Part shown: positions 1 to 4,942 of the stretch, piece by piece
Position numbering within the stretch: the first letter of the stretch is position 1
How the letters are laid out: each line of letters opens with the position of its first letter
Source: Deltaproteobacteria bacterium
Lineage (GTDB): Bacteria > Desulfobacterota > Deferrimicrobia > Deferrimicrobiales > Deferrimicrobiaceae
Length of the DNA stretch: 5,539 nucleotides
Direction of reading: 5' to 3'
Assembly (NCBI GenBank): GCA_003513855.1
Contig: DOTC01000065.1
Span: 507-6,045 of the forward strand
The notes under the pieces: model-generated
What the model saw: the letters and a program-made list of their open reading frames with translations, nothing else
Databases searched by the model: none
What the model was told of the DNA's origin: nothing
Program-made: the position numbers and the translations under genes

Positions 1-465
1 CACCCGGTCCGCCTCGTTCTCCAGGGAATTCACCTCGACGCAGTGCTCGTACACTCCGTCCATTTTCGTGGACAGGTGGGCAATCCCCCGGTGAAGTTCC
101 CGGGTCGATTTCAGGATCAGGAATCCGAGCTCCTTTGCCTGGGGAGTGGACTCGGTGATCTTGTAAAGTTGTATCCGGTTGGCGGCGCCGTGGATCAGGT
201 CGATGACGTCGTCGATCGAGGAGGTGAGCGCCAGGATGTCCTCCCGGTCGATCGGCGTGATGAAGGTCGTGTTCAGCTTCTTGATGATCTCGTGGGTAAG
301 GGTGTCCCCCTTGTGCTCGATCTCCTCGATCTGGCGTGCTTTCTCCTTGACGTTTTCGAAGTTGTCCAGAAGATCCTTGAGCACCTCGGCGCCATCCATG
401 GCGTTCTGTGCCGCTTTCTCGAACATTGCGAAGAATGCTTCGTCGCGGGGGATGATCCGGAACAT
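1..465 (-). CDS. DUF47 family PhoU-like protein (putative Pit phosphate transporter accessory), 3' end cut by window edge
   Basis: The first 155 residues are visible and the frame is still open at base 1. The family's usual length is roughly 205-215 residues, so about a quarter is missing. What is seen: an all-helical, charged protein with the DUF47/PhoU-type metal motif E50-H-K-G-D54, followed by the family signature around residues 65-91 (NTTFITPIDREDI, then a serine/aspartate-rich helix SSIDDVIDLI). A second E/D cluster (ENEAD) lies at the visible end. DUF47 proteins are cytoplasmic and are usually encoded beside a PiT-type phosphate transporter, which they are thought to modulate. A pit gene would be expected just beyond the left edge, but that is inference. 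The start is the ATG at 465, with GAGGAG (474-479) 8 bases upstream. The gene lies 46 bases downstream of the flavin oxidoreductase on the same strand, and no promoter is obvious between them, so co-transcription is likely. Family assignment is firm; the exact role is not. Confidence 0.9.
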   Translation of the reverse strand, partial: MFRIIPRDEAFFAMFEKAAQNAMDGAEVLKDLLDNFENVKEKARQIEEIEHKGDTLTHEIIKKLNTTFITPIDREDILALTSSIDDVIDLIHGAANRIQLYKITESTPQAKELGFLILKSTRELHRGIAHLSTKMDGVYEHCVEVNSLENEADRV

Positions 466-511
466 GGCGTCCGCTCCTCGTCTGGCATGTTCGTGACAGG
501 AACCCGGTGGC

Positions 512-1588
512 TTAATTGATCGGCAACCCGGAACGAAAGGCCGGGGGAAGACCGTGGCCGACCTCGGATTCGTTTCCCGACGCCATCCCGGCGAGCTTTC
601 GCTCCGCGCCGGCGACCAGCTCCTCGATGATCTCGGCGACGGGCTGGATCTTCTTCGCGAACGCGACGCTCTGCCCCGCCATCAGCGACCCGTGCTCGAT
701 GTCGCCGTCGATCACGGCCCGCCGGAGGGCGCCGACCCAGAACTCCTCGAGTTTTACCTGGCCCTCCTCCTTCGTCATCTCCCCGGACTTCACTTTGTTG
801 AGGAGCTCGAGCTGGAGCCGGTTGAAGTCCTGCGTCCCCTCGTTGACGATGGCGCGCACCGGGATGGTGGGCAGGGAAGGGTCGAACTGCGTCGTGGGCA
901 TGGCATCCCGTGCGTGCGCCCGGATGAAGGCCTCCTTGAACCGCGGGTGCGCGATGCACTCCTCGGCGACCACGAACCGGGTGCCGAGCTGCGCCCCGGC
1001 CGCCCCGAGCGACAGGTACTGGGCGATCATCTCTCCCGTGCCGATCCCCCCCGCCACGAAAACGGGAATCTCCTTGATATGATTGAGGAGAAATTCCTGC
1101 GCGAGGACGGAGGTCGCCACAGGCCCGATGTGCCCCCCCGCCTCGTTCCCCTCGATGATGATGGCGTCCACCCCCTGCTTGATCAGCCGCTTCGCCAGGG
1201 AGAGGACCGGCGCGAAGCAGAGGACCTTCGCCCCCGCGGCCTTGACCTGCTCGATGTCCTTCCCCGAGGGGATGCTGCCTGCGAAGATGGCGAAGGGCAC
1301 CTTCTCCCGGACCACGATCCCGATGTGGGACCGGAAGTTGGGCGCCACCGTGATCATGTTGACCCCGAAGGGGAAATCGGTTTTTGCGCGGGTTTTCCGG
1401 ATCTCCTCCGCCAGCATCTCCGGAGGCATGTTTCCCCCCGCGATGACGCCGAACCCTCCGGCGTTCGAGATGGCGGAGACGAGATGGGATTCGGACACCC
1501 ACGTCATGGCGCCGCACAGGATCGCATACCGGGTGCCGAGGAAATCGGTCCCCTGTTTCCACACTTTCGGCAGATAATGCAATTCCAT
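512..1588 (-). CDS. FMN-dependent oxidoreductase of the nitronate monooxygenase / FabK (enoyl-ACP reductase II) family
   Basis: A complete 358-residue TIM-barrel flavoprotein. Visible family features are an N-terminal CGAMTWVSE strand (25-33), NAGGFGVIAGGN (42-53), FGVN (74-77), the catalytic-histidine loop EGNEAGGHIG (146-155, His153), the FMN-phosphate loop AGGIGTGEMIA (179-189), GTRFVVAEE (202-210) and GSLMAGQ (300-306). Nitronate monooxygenases oxidise nitronates with O2. FabK reduces enoyl-ACP in fatty acid synthesis with FMN and NAD(P)H. Annotation pipelines would probably say nitronate monooxygenase. However, RFVVAEE..AHP..KE and the GAL..AV..GD...GS.MAGQ block look like FabK as I remember it, so the substrate is unresolved. 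The last ~22 residues (GNESEVGHG to the end) are a tail without obvious family counterpart. Start: ATG at 1588 with GGGAG (1596-1600) 7 bases upstream. A promoter candidate lies at 1626-1656. It heads the presumed two-gene unit with the DUF47 gene. Confidence 0.92.
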   Translation of the reverse strand: MELHYLPKVWKQGTDFLGTRYAILCGAMTWVSESHLVSAISNAGGFGVIAGGNMPPEMLAEEIRKTRAKTDFPFGVNMITVAPNFRSHIGIVVREKVPFAIFAGSIPSGKDIEQVKAAGAKVLCFAPVLSLAKRLIKQGVDAIIIEGNEAGGHIGPVATSVLAQEFLLNHIKEIPVFVAGGIGTGEMIAQYLSLGAAGAQLGTRFVVAEECIAHPRFKEAFIRAHARDAMPTTQFDPSLPTIPVRAIVNEGTQDFNRLQLELLNKVKSGEMTKEEGQVKLEEFWVGALRRAVIDGDIEHGSLMAGQSVAFAKKIQPVAEIIEELVAGAERKLAGMASGNESEVGHGLPPAFRSGLPIN

Positions 1589-1625
1589 CCGGGCACTCCC
1601 GCGGCACGTTCTGCTAATCCTGTGA

Positions 1626-1656
1626 AATATACCACGGCAAATGGGTGATGAGTGAA
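1626..1656 (-). promoter_or_regulatory. Candidate promoter for the flavin oxidoreductase gene
   Basis: On the minus strand there is an extended -10 element TGGTATATT (1626-1634; TATATT matches 5 of 6 consensus bases). It is preceded by TTCACT (1651-1656; 4 of 6 of the -35 consensus) across a long 19-base spacer. Transcription would begin near 1619 and give a leader of about 30 bases containing the GGGAG ribosome site. This is a pattern match only. Confidence 0.4.
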
Positions 1657-1665
1657 GAATCTGGA

Positions 1666-1693
1666 ACGACAGGAACGGGTTCTCTGCTACACT
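1666..1693 (+). promoter_or_regulatory. Candidate promoter for the ferredoxin-NADP reductase-like gene, placing the transcript start at the ATG
   Basis: On the plus strand there is an extended -10 TGCTACACT (1685-1693; TACACT matches 4 of 6) with a -35-like ACGACA (1666-1671; 4 of 6) and a 16-base spacer. The expected start of transcription is about 1700, i.e. within a few bases of the preferred ATG at 1702, so the mRNA would be leaderless or nearly so. There is no Shine-Dalgarno sequence close to that ATG, which agrees. The element lies back to back with the minus-strand promoter candidate at 1626-1656. Confidence 0.4.
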
Positions 1694-1701
1694 ATCCGCC
1701 G

Positions 1702-2670
1702 ATGGTCCGCCAATCCGAAATGTACGACGTCACCGTCATCGGCGCAGGCCCGGTCGGGCTGTACGCGGCCTACTACGCGGGCCTGCGGGACTGCAGGACG
1801 AAGCTGATCGAGACGTATCCGCAGGTGGGCGGCCGCCTGATCTCCATGTACCCGGAGAAGGAGATCTTCGACGTCGCCGGCCATCCGAAGATTCTCGCCC
1901 GGGACCTCATCGTCCAGCTCACCGAGCAGGCGATGCAGTACCGCCCGACGGTCGTCCTCGGCGAGAGAGTGAAGGGCCTGCAGATCCTCGGGGAGCGGGT
2001 GATCGAGCTGACGACCGCGAGGGGGCTCCACTACTCCCAGACCGTGGTGATCGCAGCGGGGTGCGGGGCGTTCGTGCCCCGGAAGCTGGACATCCCGCAG
2101 CTGATCGACCTGGAGGGCCACGGGATCTACTACTACCTCACCTCCTTCGAGCCCCTGCGGGGGAAGAAGGTCCTCGTCGTGGGCGGCGGGAACAGCGCGG
2201 TCGACTGGGCGCTTTCGCTCGAGGGGATCGCCGCGGAAGTGACGCTTGTCCACCGGATGTACAGGTTTCAGGCCCACGAGGCGATGGTCGACAGGCTCCT
2301 CGCCTCGAACGTTACCGTGAAGTTCCCTTATTTCGGCCTGAAGGAGGTCACGGGGGAGGAGAAGGTCACGGGAGCGGTCATCTGGAACGAGCGCAGCGGG
2401 AAGGAGGAACGGATCGAGGTCGACGCGATCGTGCTCTCCATCGGGATGCTGACCAACCTCGAGCCGTTCCGGCAGTGGGGCCTCTCCATCGTGGGAAACG
2501 GCATCGCGGTCGCCACGGACATGTCCACCAACATGCCCGGCGTGTACGCGGCAGGGGACATCGTGACGTATCCCGGGAAGATCCTGCTCATCTCCGCGGG
2601 CGCGGGGGAGGCCGCCACGGCGGTCAACGCGGCCAAGGAGCATATCGACGCGGGGGCTCTCGGGAGGTAA
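1702..2670 (+). CDS. Thioredoxin-reductase-like ferredoxin--NAD(P)H reductase (YumC-type flavoprotein)
   Basis: A 322-residue two-domain FAD/NAD(P)H oxidoreductase. Visible: FAD-binding GAGPVG (14-19) with acidic E37; Y50 in the segment GGRLISMYPEKEIFDVAG, at the same position as the FAD-stacking Tyr50 of Bacillus subtilis YumC; nucleotide-binding GGGNSA (161-166) followed by HRMYRFQAHE (184-193); and the C-terminal FAD motif NMPGVYAAGDI (277-287). The redox CxxC of true thioredoxin reductases is absent (GIYYYLT at 141-147), which points to the ferredoxin-NADP reductase subgroup: electron exchange between NAD(P)H and ferredoxin or flavodoxin in the cytoplasm. Oddities: two arginines of the NADPH-phosphate motif (HRRxxFRA) are replaced by Met186 and Gln190, and the C-terminal extension with YumC's His324 is missing. 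The start at 1702 puts Tyr8-Asp exactly where YumC has it. An upstream in-frame GTG (1645) or ATG (1648) would add 18-19 residues but lacks a good ribosome site. Convergent with the phosphodiesterase gene, 66 bases apart. Confidence 0.9.
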   Translation: MVRQSEMYDVTVIGAGPVGLYAAYYAGLRDCRTKLIETYPQVGGRLISMYPEKEIFDVAGHPKILARDLIVQLTEQAMQYRPTVVLGERVKGLQILGERVIELTTARGLHYSQTVVIAAGCGAFVPRKLDIPQLIDLEGHGIYYYLTSFEPLRGKKVLVVGGGNSAVDWALSLEGIAAEVTLVHRMYRFQAHEAMVDRLLASNVTVKFPYFGLKEVTGEEKVTGAVIWNERSGKEERIEVDAIVLSIGMLTNLEPFRQWGLSIVGNGIAVATDMSTNMPGVYAAGDIVTYPGKILLISAGAGEAATAVNAAKEHIDAGALGR

Positions 2671-2736
2671 CATCCCCCGCGCGCCACCGCCGGCCACGGG
2701 GTCTCTCCCCAGGGGACCGGGCGGCCGACCGGGGGC

Positions 2737-3471
2737 TCATCCTTCCCCGGGGAACCGTTCCTTCCATGCCCTGCGAAGCTCTTCCGCCCGGTTCGAGAAG
2801 ACGCCGTCCGCGCCGGACTCGACGAGCCGGAGGAACTCCTCCTCGTCGTCCACGGTGTACGGGATGAGGGGAAGCCCCGCCTCCCTCACCTTCCGGATGC
2901 GGAGCACCGAGAGCCTGCCGGCATCCGGGTGGATCGACGCGAGGGCGTGCCGGAGGCAGAAGGCGATGTCGGACGTCGAAGGGCGTCCGGTCACCAGCCC
3001 GCAGGGGATGTCCGGCCGGGAGGAGCGCGCGACCCGGCACTCTTCGCGCAGCGAGGACGAGAGAACGACCTCCCCCCGGTACCGCATGCCGTCGATCACC
3101 CCGAGGGAGGCGTGCACCCCTCCGTCCGTCTTCACCTCGATGTTGACGGGGACGGCGCCCCGGATCAGGCCCAGCACGTCCGCAAGGAACGGGAGCGGCT
3201 CCCCGTTGTTGAGCCGGACGCTCCGGAGGCGGGCGGCGTCGCATCGGGCCACCGCCAGGTTTTCTTTCCCGGTGCGCCCCGTCCGCGCGTCGTGGATGAC
3301 CACCGGCTCCCCGTCCGCGGACAGCCTCACGTCGCATTCGATCATGTCGGCGCGGTCCGCCAGGGAGAGCGAGAACGCCTCGAGGGAGTTCTCCAGGGCC
3401 CGGCGGGAAGCCCCCCGGTGCGCGATGACGATCGGGGGAGACCCCTTCTCTCCCCGGGAAAGAATCCTCAT
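2737..3471 (-). CDS. Glycerophosphodiester phosphodiesterase (GDPD/UgpQ-like)
   Basis: A 244-residue TIM-barrel phosphodiesterase of the GDPD family. It would hydrolyse glycerophosphodiesters, the deacylated phospholipid head groups, to glycerol-3-phosphate and an alcohol. Visible: catalytic AHRG (17-20, His18) with ALENSLEAF following; metal ligands E45 and D47 in MIECDVRLSADGEPVVIHD, with the second catalytic His60; NIEVK (110-114), whose Glu112 is a further metal ligand; and the C-terminal YTVDDEEEFLRL...GADGVFSN segment. From this start there is no signal peptide, so a cytoplasmic UgpQ-like role is more likely than a periplasmic GlpQ-like one. The ATG at 3471 places HRG about where other bacterial members have it. 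An in-frame ATG at 3510 (AGGA 11 bases upstream) would add 13 unusual residues (MVFPACSVGYLTC). The gene stands alone between a convergent reductase gene and the cassette region. Confidence 0.88.
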   Translation of the reverse strand: MRILSRGEKGSPPIVIAHRGASRRALENSLEAFSLSLADRADMIECDVRLSADGEPVVIHDARTGRTGKENLAVARCDAARLRSVRLNNGEPLPFLADVLGLIRGAVPVNIEVKTDGGVHASLGVIDGMRYRGEVVLSSSLREECRVARSSRPDIPCGLVTGRPSTSDIAFCLRHALASIHPDAGRLSVLRIRKVREAGLPLIPYTVDDEEEFLRLVESGADGVFSNRAEELRRAWKERFPGEG

Positions 3472-3477
3472 GCATGT

Positions 3478-3506
3478 AAGATATCCCACACTGCATGCAG
3501 GGAAAA
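3478..3506 (-). promoter_or_regulatory. Candidate promoter of the phosphodiesterase gene with a palindrome in the spacer
   Basis: On the minus strand TATCTT (3478-3483; 4 of 6 of -10) is preceded at 17 bases by TTTTCC (3501-3506; 3 of 6 of -35). The expected transcript start is about 3471, the A of the preferred ATG, so translation could again be leaderless. The spacer contains the perfect 10-base palindrome CTGCATGCAG (3491-3500), and TGCATG recurs at 3471-3476, 21 bases from TGCATG at 3492-3497, as a repressor site might. If translation really begins at 3510, this element would be inside the gene and not a promoter. Confidence 0.3.
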
Positions 3507-3510
3507 CCAT

Positions 3511-3707
3511 CTATTACCAAGTCCTACGGGGGAAGGTATTGATTCAGCATAATTTCGCATTGGTAGGAAGTGCGGGGGAGTGAGCATAATGGGCATATAG
3601 GGTCAGGATGGGAAGGCAATCCGCAAACCGGCGCAAACAGAATAACGTCATCCGGGGAATAGGTTGATCGGGAAAGAAGGCAGATTTCCTGTCCGGCCTT
3701 TCCCCGG
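3511..3707. other. Gene-free stretch between the phosphodiesterase gene and the cassette region
   Basis: I see no open frame here with family features, a credible ribosome site or coding-like composition. The longest thing of note is a 19-codon plus-strand frame from ATG 3608, which has no ribosome site and no recognisable sequence. The composition is less GC-rich than the genes to the left. The only clear structure is the nested inverted repeat at 3650-3709. Confidence 0.6.
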
Positions 3708-3709
3708 AT
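3650..3709. repeat. Nested inverted repeat (hairpin within a hairpin)
   Basis: ATCCGGGGAA (3650-3659) is perfectly complementary to TTCCCCGGAT (3700-3709). Inside the 40-base loop a second stem, GGAAA with TTTCC, can form. No T-run follows on either strand, so it is not a typical intrinsic terminator. It abuts the weak attC-like site at 3708-3769 and may mark the far end of the cassette array or a structured DNA/RNA element; its function is unknown. Confidence 0.5.
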
Positions 3710-3769
3710 TTAACCCAGATTGCAGGTCTAAGTCGGAGGGCAATCGTCGGCTTCAGCCTGTGGTTAGGT
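3708..3769 (-). other. Weak attC-like recombination site (possible end of a third cassette)
   Basis: The boxes ATTTAAC (3708-3714) and GTTAGGT (3763-3769) fit the integron pattern RYYYAAC ... GTTRRRY. Between them CAGGTCTAAGTCGG and CGGCTTCAGCCTG can pair over about 14 positions, with two mismatches and several G-T wobbles. The right-hand box sits only 6 bases past the stop codon of the small ORF ending at 3776, like the spacing in the better cassettes. Against it: the arm next to 3708-3714 lacks the AACG(C/T)TC(C/A)G sequence shared by the other three sites, and the stem is offset by several bases. Confidence 0.35.
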
Positions 3770-3775
3770 GGCTGT

Positions 3776-3862
3776 TCAGGAATGTTTTAGTCGCACCTTG
3801 GCCGCCCATAATGGTGCTGTGAAATCCGCTCCCAAAACCGGAATCCATAGACGACCTTGCAT
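3776..3862 (-). CDS. Short ORF of 28 codons, overlapping the stop of the upstream membrane-helix ORF
   Basis: I do not recognise it. The ATG shares one base with the upstream stop (TGATG arrangement), which is typical of translational coupling. Equally, the two ORFs could be halves of one ~50-residue protein split by a single-base frameshift. The residues are mixed (MQGRLWIPVLG, then ...WAAKVRLKHS with a basic end). The stop lies 6 bases before the attC-like box at 3763-3769. A frame this short can be open by chance; only its position argues for it. Confidence 0.25.
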   Translation of the reverse strand: MQGRLWIPVLGADFTAPLWAAKVRLKHS

Positions 3863-3933
3863 CACATTGTAAGCTGAGTCTCCGATCCGAGAATAAGGAG
3901 CAAACCCCAGATAGCGAATGCCCCGAGAATCAC
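3862..3933 (-). CDS. Small ORF of 23 codons predicting a single membrane helix
   Basis: The frame starts at GTG 3933 with AAGGA (3941-3945) 7 bases upstream. It encodes VILGAFAIWGLLLILG followed by SETQLTM and a stop. The first 16 residues are almost entirely hydrophobic and could span a membrane. The start is 30 bases past the crossover box of the attC at 3964-4038. The methyltransferase and STAS genes start 21-22 bases past theirs, so it sits where a cassette gene should. The same frame is open back through the attC to a TTG at the box itself. I do not recognise a family. It could be a genuine small cassette peptide, the surviving start of a longer frameshifted protein, or chance. Confidence 0.35.
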   Translation of the reverse strand: MILGAFAIWGLLLILGSETQLTM

Positions 3934-3963
3934 CCGTCCGTCCTTCTCCCTACCGTATAGTCC

Positions 3964-4038
3964 GCCCAACGTTCAGGCGAAACTGTGGGGCCTCGGCGAA
4001 AAACACGGCGAGCTGTCAGCTGCAAGCGGTAGTTGGGC
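3964..4038 (-). other. Integron attC site (59-base element) following the methyltransferase gene
   Basis: The site is bounded by GCCCAAC (3964-3970) and GTTGGGC (4032-4038), perfect inverse complements matching the integron core consensus. The inner stem is CTCGGCG against CGGCGAG (6 of 7 pairs), flanked by CTG/CAG pairing. It starts 8 bases after the methyltransferase stop codon. The arm beside 3964-3970 reads AACGTTCAGGCGAAACTG, related to the arms of the other two sites, which marks this as the crossover (R'/L') side and so a minus-strand array. Bases 3980-3994 (AAACTGTGGGGCCTC) recur exactly in the site at 5350-5458. Confidence 0.75.
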
Positions 4039-4871
4039 GGCGCGCCTCACTTCGACATCCCGCTCACCGCCCAAGCTCTTGCCCTGAGGTTAATGCTTCC
4101 GTCGCCTTCAACCTTCAGGCGCCTGTAAAGTCGCTCCCGGAGTAGATCGCGGCGTGCTTGCGATAACGATGCGGCGTACGACGGCGCGGGGCCTGTACCC
4201 CTTAGGAACGGAGTCCAGAAGTCCTGGAAGTCCTGGAAACGTGTCGGGACCTCCAAAACGTGATTGACGACCTGCCGAAGTCCCGCTCCGACGAAGAGAG
4301 AGTTTAGGGCCCCCGGTCGGCAGAGCGGGAATCGAAGGCCCTCGTCGAAATGTGTCGCCAGCGGGTCAAGTGCAACCGCTTCGTCCCAAAAGCAACGGAG
4401 GAACTCAAGGCCATCGCTGTAGTCCCATACATACGCAGCGACCATTCCCCCGCGGCGCAATCGTTCGATCATGAATCCGATGGCACGTGCGGGATCCGCG
4501 ACGAAGTTGAGAACCAATCCCGAAACCACTCGATCGAAGGCCCCAGCCCCCCCCGGAAGATCCTCGGCGCCTGTCACCACGAAGGAGACCCGGTCGTCGG
4601 GTACCGTCTTTCGAGCATGGTCGACGAAGGAGCATGATGGGTCACACGCCACTACCGTCGCGGGGCCGGCGAGTTCGCAGATTGCGCGAGTGAGAGCTCC
4701 TGTGCCGCACCCGACGTCGAGCCACTGAGCCCCAGGCAGCGGAGCCAGCCAGCTGATGAATGCGCGTGCGAGCGGTCGGCTCCAGCGCCCCATGTAGTTC
4801 TCATATGCGTCGCCCGCTGTCCATTTGTCGTTCGGTCCACTCACACCCTCAACCTCGAAGAGTCCGCCCAA
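3970..4871 (-). mobile_element. Integron gene cassette carrying the methyltransferase
   Basis: The limits are set by the presumed cut between G and TT of the crossover boxes GTTGGGC (minus strand) at 4866-4872 and 3964-3970, giving about 902 bp. The cassette consists of one gene in the array direction, a start 21 bases after one attC and a stop 8 bases before its own attC. This is the compact promoter-less layout typical of cassettes. Confidence 0.7.
4047..4844 (-). CDS. Class I SAM-dependent methyltransferase (UbiE-like fold), cassette gene
   Basis: A 265-residue cytoplasmic methyltransferase of unknown substrate. Visible: an N-terminal segment GPNDKWTAGDAYENYMGRWSRPLA (3-26) common in this group, SAM-binding motif I LDVGCGTG (42-49), the acidic residue Asp68 at the end of strand 2 (ACDPS), AEDLP as motif II/III, and FDRVVSGLVLNFVADP as the post-motif region. 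The C-terminal half (FRFP...FWTPFLRG-type segment) is a family-specific lid and gives no substrate clue. Start choice: GTG at 4844 with GAGG (4853-4856) 8 bases upstream. The longer frame from ATG 4898 would begin inside the attC at 4866-4942 and add 18 residues unlike the family. No promoter is visible, so it would be read from upstream in the array. The fold is secure; the substrate is unknown. Confidence 0.88.
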   Translation of the reverse strand: MSGPNDKWTAGDAYENYMGRWSRPLARAFISWLAPLPGAQWLDVGCGTGALTRAICELAGPATVVACDPSCSFVDHARKTVPDDRVSFVVTGAEDLPGGAGAFDRVVSGLVLNFVADPARAIGFMIERLRRGGMVAAYVWDYSDGLEFLRCFWDEAVALDPLATHFDEGLRFPLCRPGALNSLFVGAGLRQVVNHVLEVPTRFQDFQDFWTPFLRGTGPAPSYAASLSQARRDLLRERLYRRLKVEGDGSINLRARAWAVSGMSK

Positions 4872-4942
4872 CGCTCCGGCTAAGCGGCGGGCGCTCATGC
4901 ATTTCCTACAGGCGAGCCGCCAGCTTCCGCCTTTAGTTAGGC
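4866..4942 (-). other. Integron attC site between the STAS and methyltransferase cassettes
   Basis: The boxes GCCCAAC (4866-4872) and GTTAGGC (4936-4942) both fit the RYYYAAC/GTTRRRY core. The strongest inner stem is AAGCGGCGG (4882-4890) with CCGCCAGCTT (4917-4926): nine pairs with one unpaired A at 4922, the kind of extrahelical base attC sites carry. The arm next to the crossover box reads AACGCTCCGG. The box at 4936 lies 19 bases past the stop of the STAS gene. Total length is 77 bases. Confidence 0.8.

Larger units (their letters stand above)
3714..3969 (-). mobile_element. Possible third integron cassette (about 256 bp) encoding only short peptides
   Basis: If the weak site at 3708-3769 is a real attC, cutting between G and TT in the crossover boxes gives a cassette from 3969 down to 3714. 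It would contain the 23-codon membrane ORF (3862-3933), the overlapping 28-codon ORF (3776-3862) and the attC. The layout (attC box, short gap, ribosome site, ORF, few bases, attC) copies that of the two neighbouring cassettes. Support rests mainly on this layout. Confidence 0.35.

Noticed and set aside
273..1607. 444-codon minus-strand open frame covering the flavin oxidoreductase and part of the DUF47 gene
   Set aside because: Arginine/glycine-rich shadow in another frame of GC-rich genes; the overlapping frames carry clear family motifs.
2671..2736. GC-rich potential hairpins between the convergent reductase and phosphodiesterase genes, considered as a bidirectional terminator
   Set aside because: Only short stems such as GGTCTC/GGGACC and GGGG/CCCC can be drawn, and no T-run follows on either strand, so an intrinsic terminator is not supported.
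3608..3667. 19-codon plus-strand frame in the gene-free region
   Set aside because: No ribosome site and no family resemblance; it overlaps the inverted repeat.
3640..3714. The nested inverted repeat considered as another attC
   Set aside because: The flanking heptamers (GAATAAC on one side) do not fit RYYYAAC/GTTRRRY as a pair, and the 10-base stem lies where attC sites have variable arms.
3918..4145. 75-codon plus-strand frame across the attC and the 3' end of the methyltransferase gene
   Set aside because: It runs through the palindromic site and antisense to a well-supported gene; no ribosome site or recognisable sequence.
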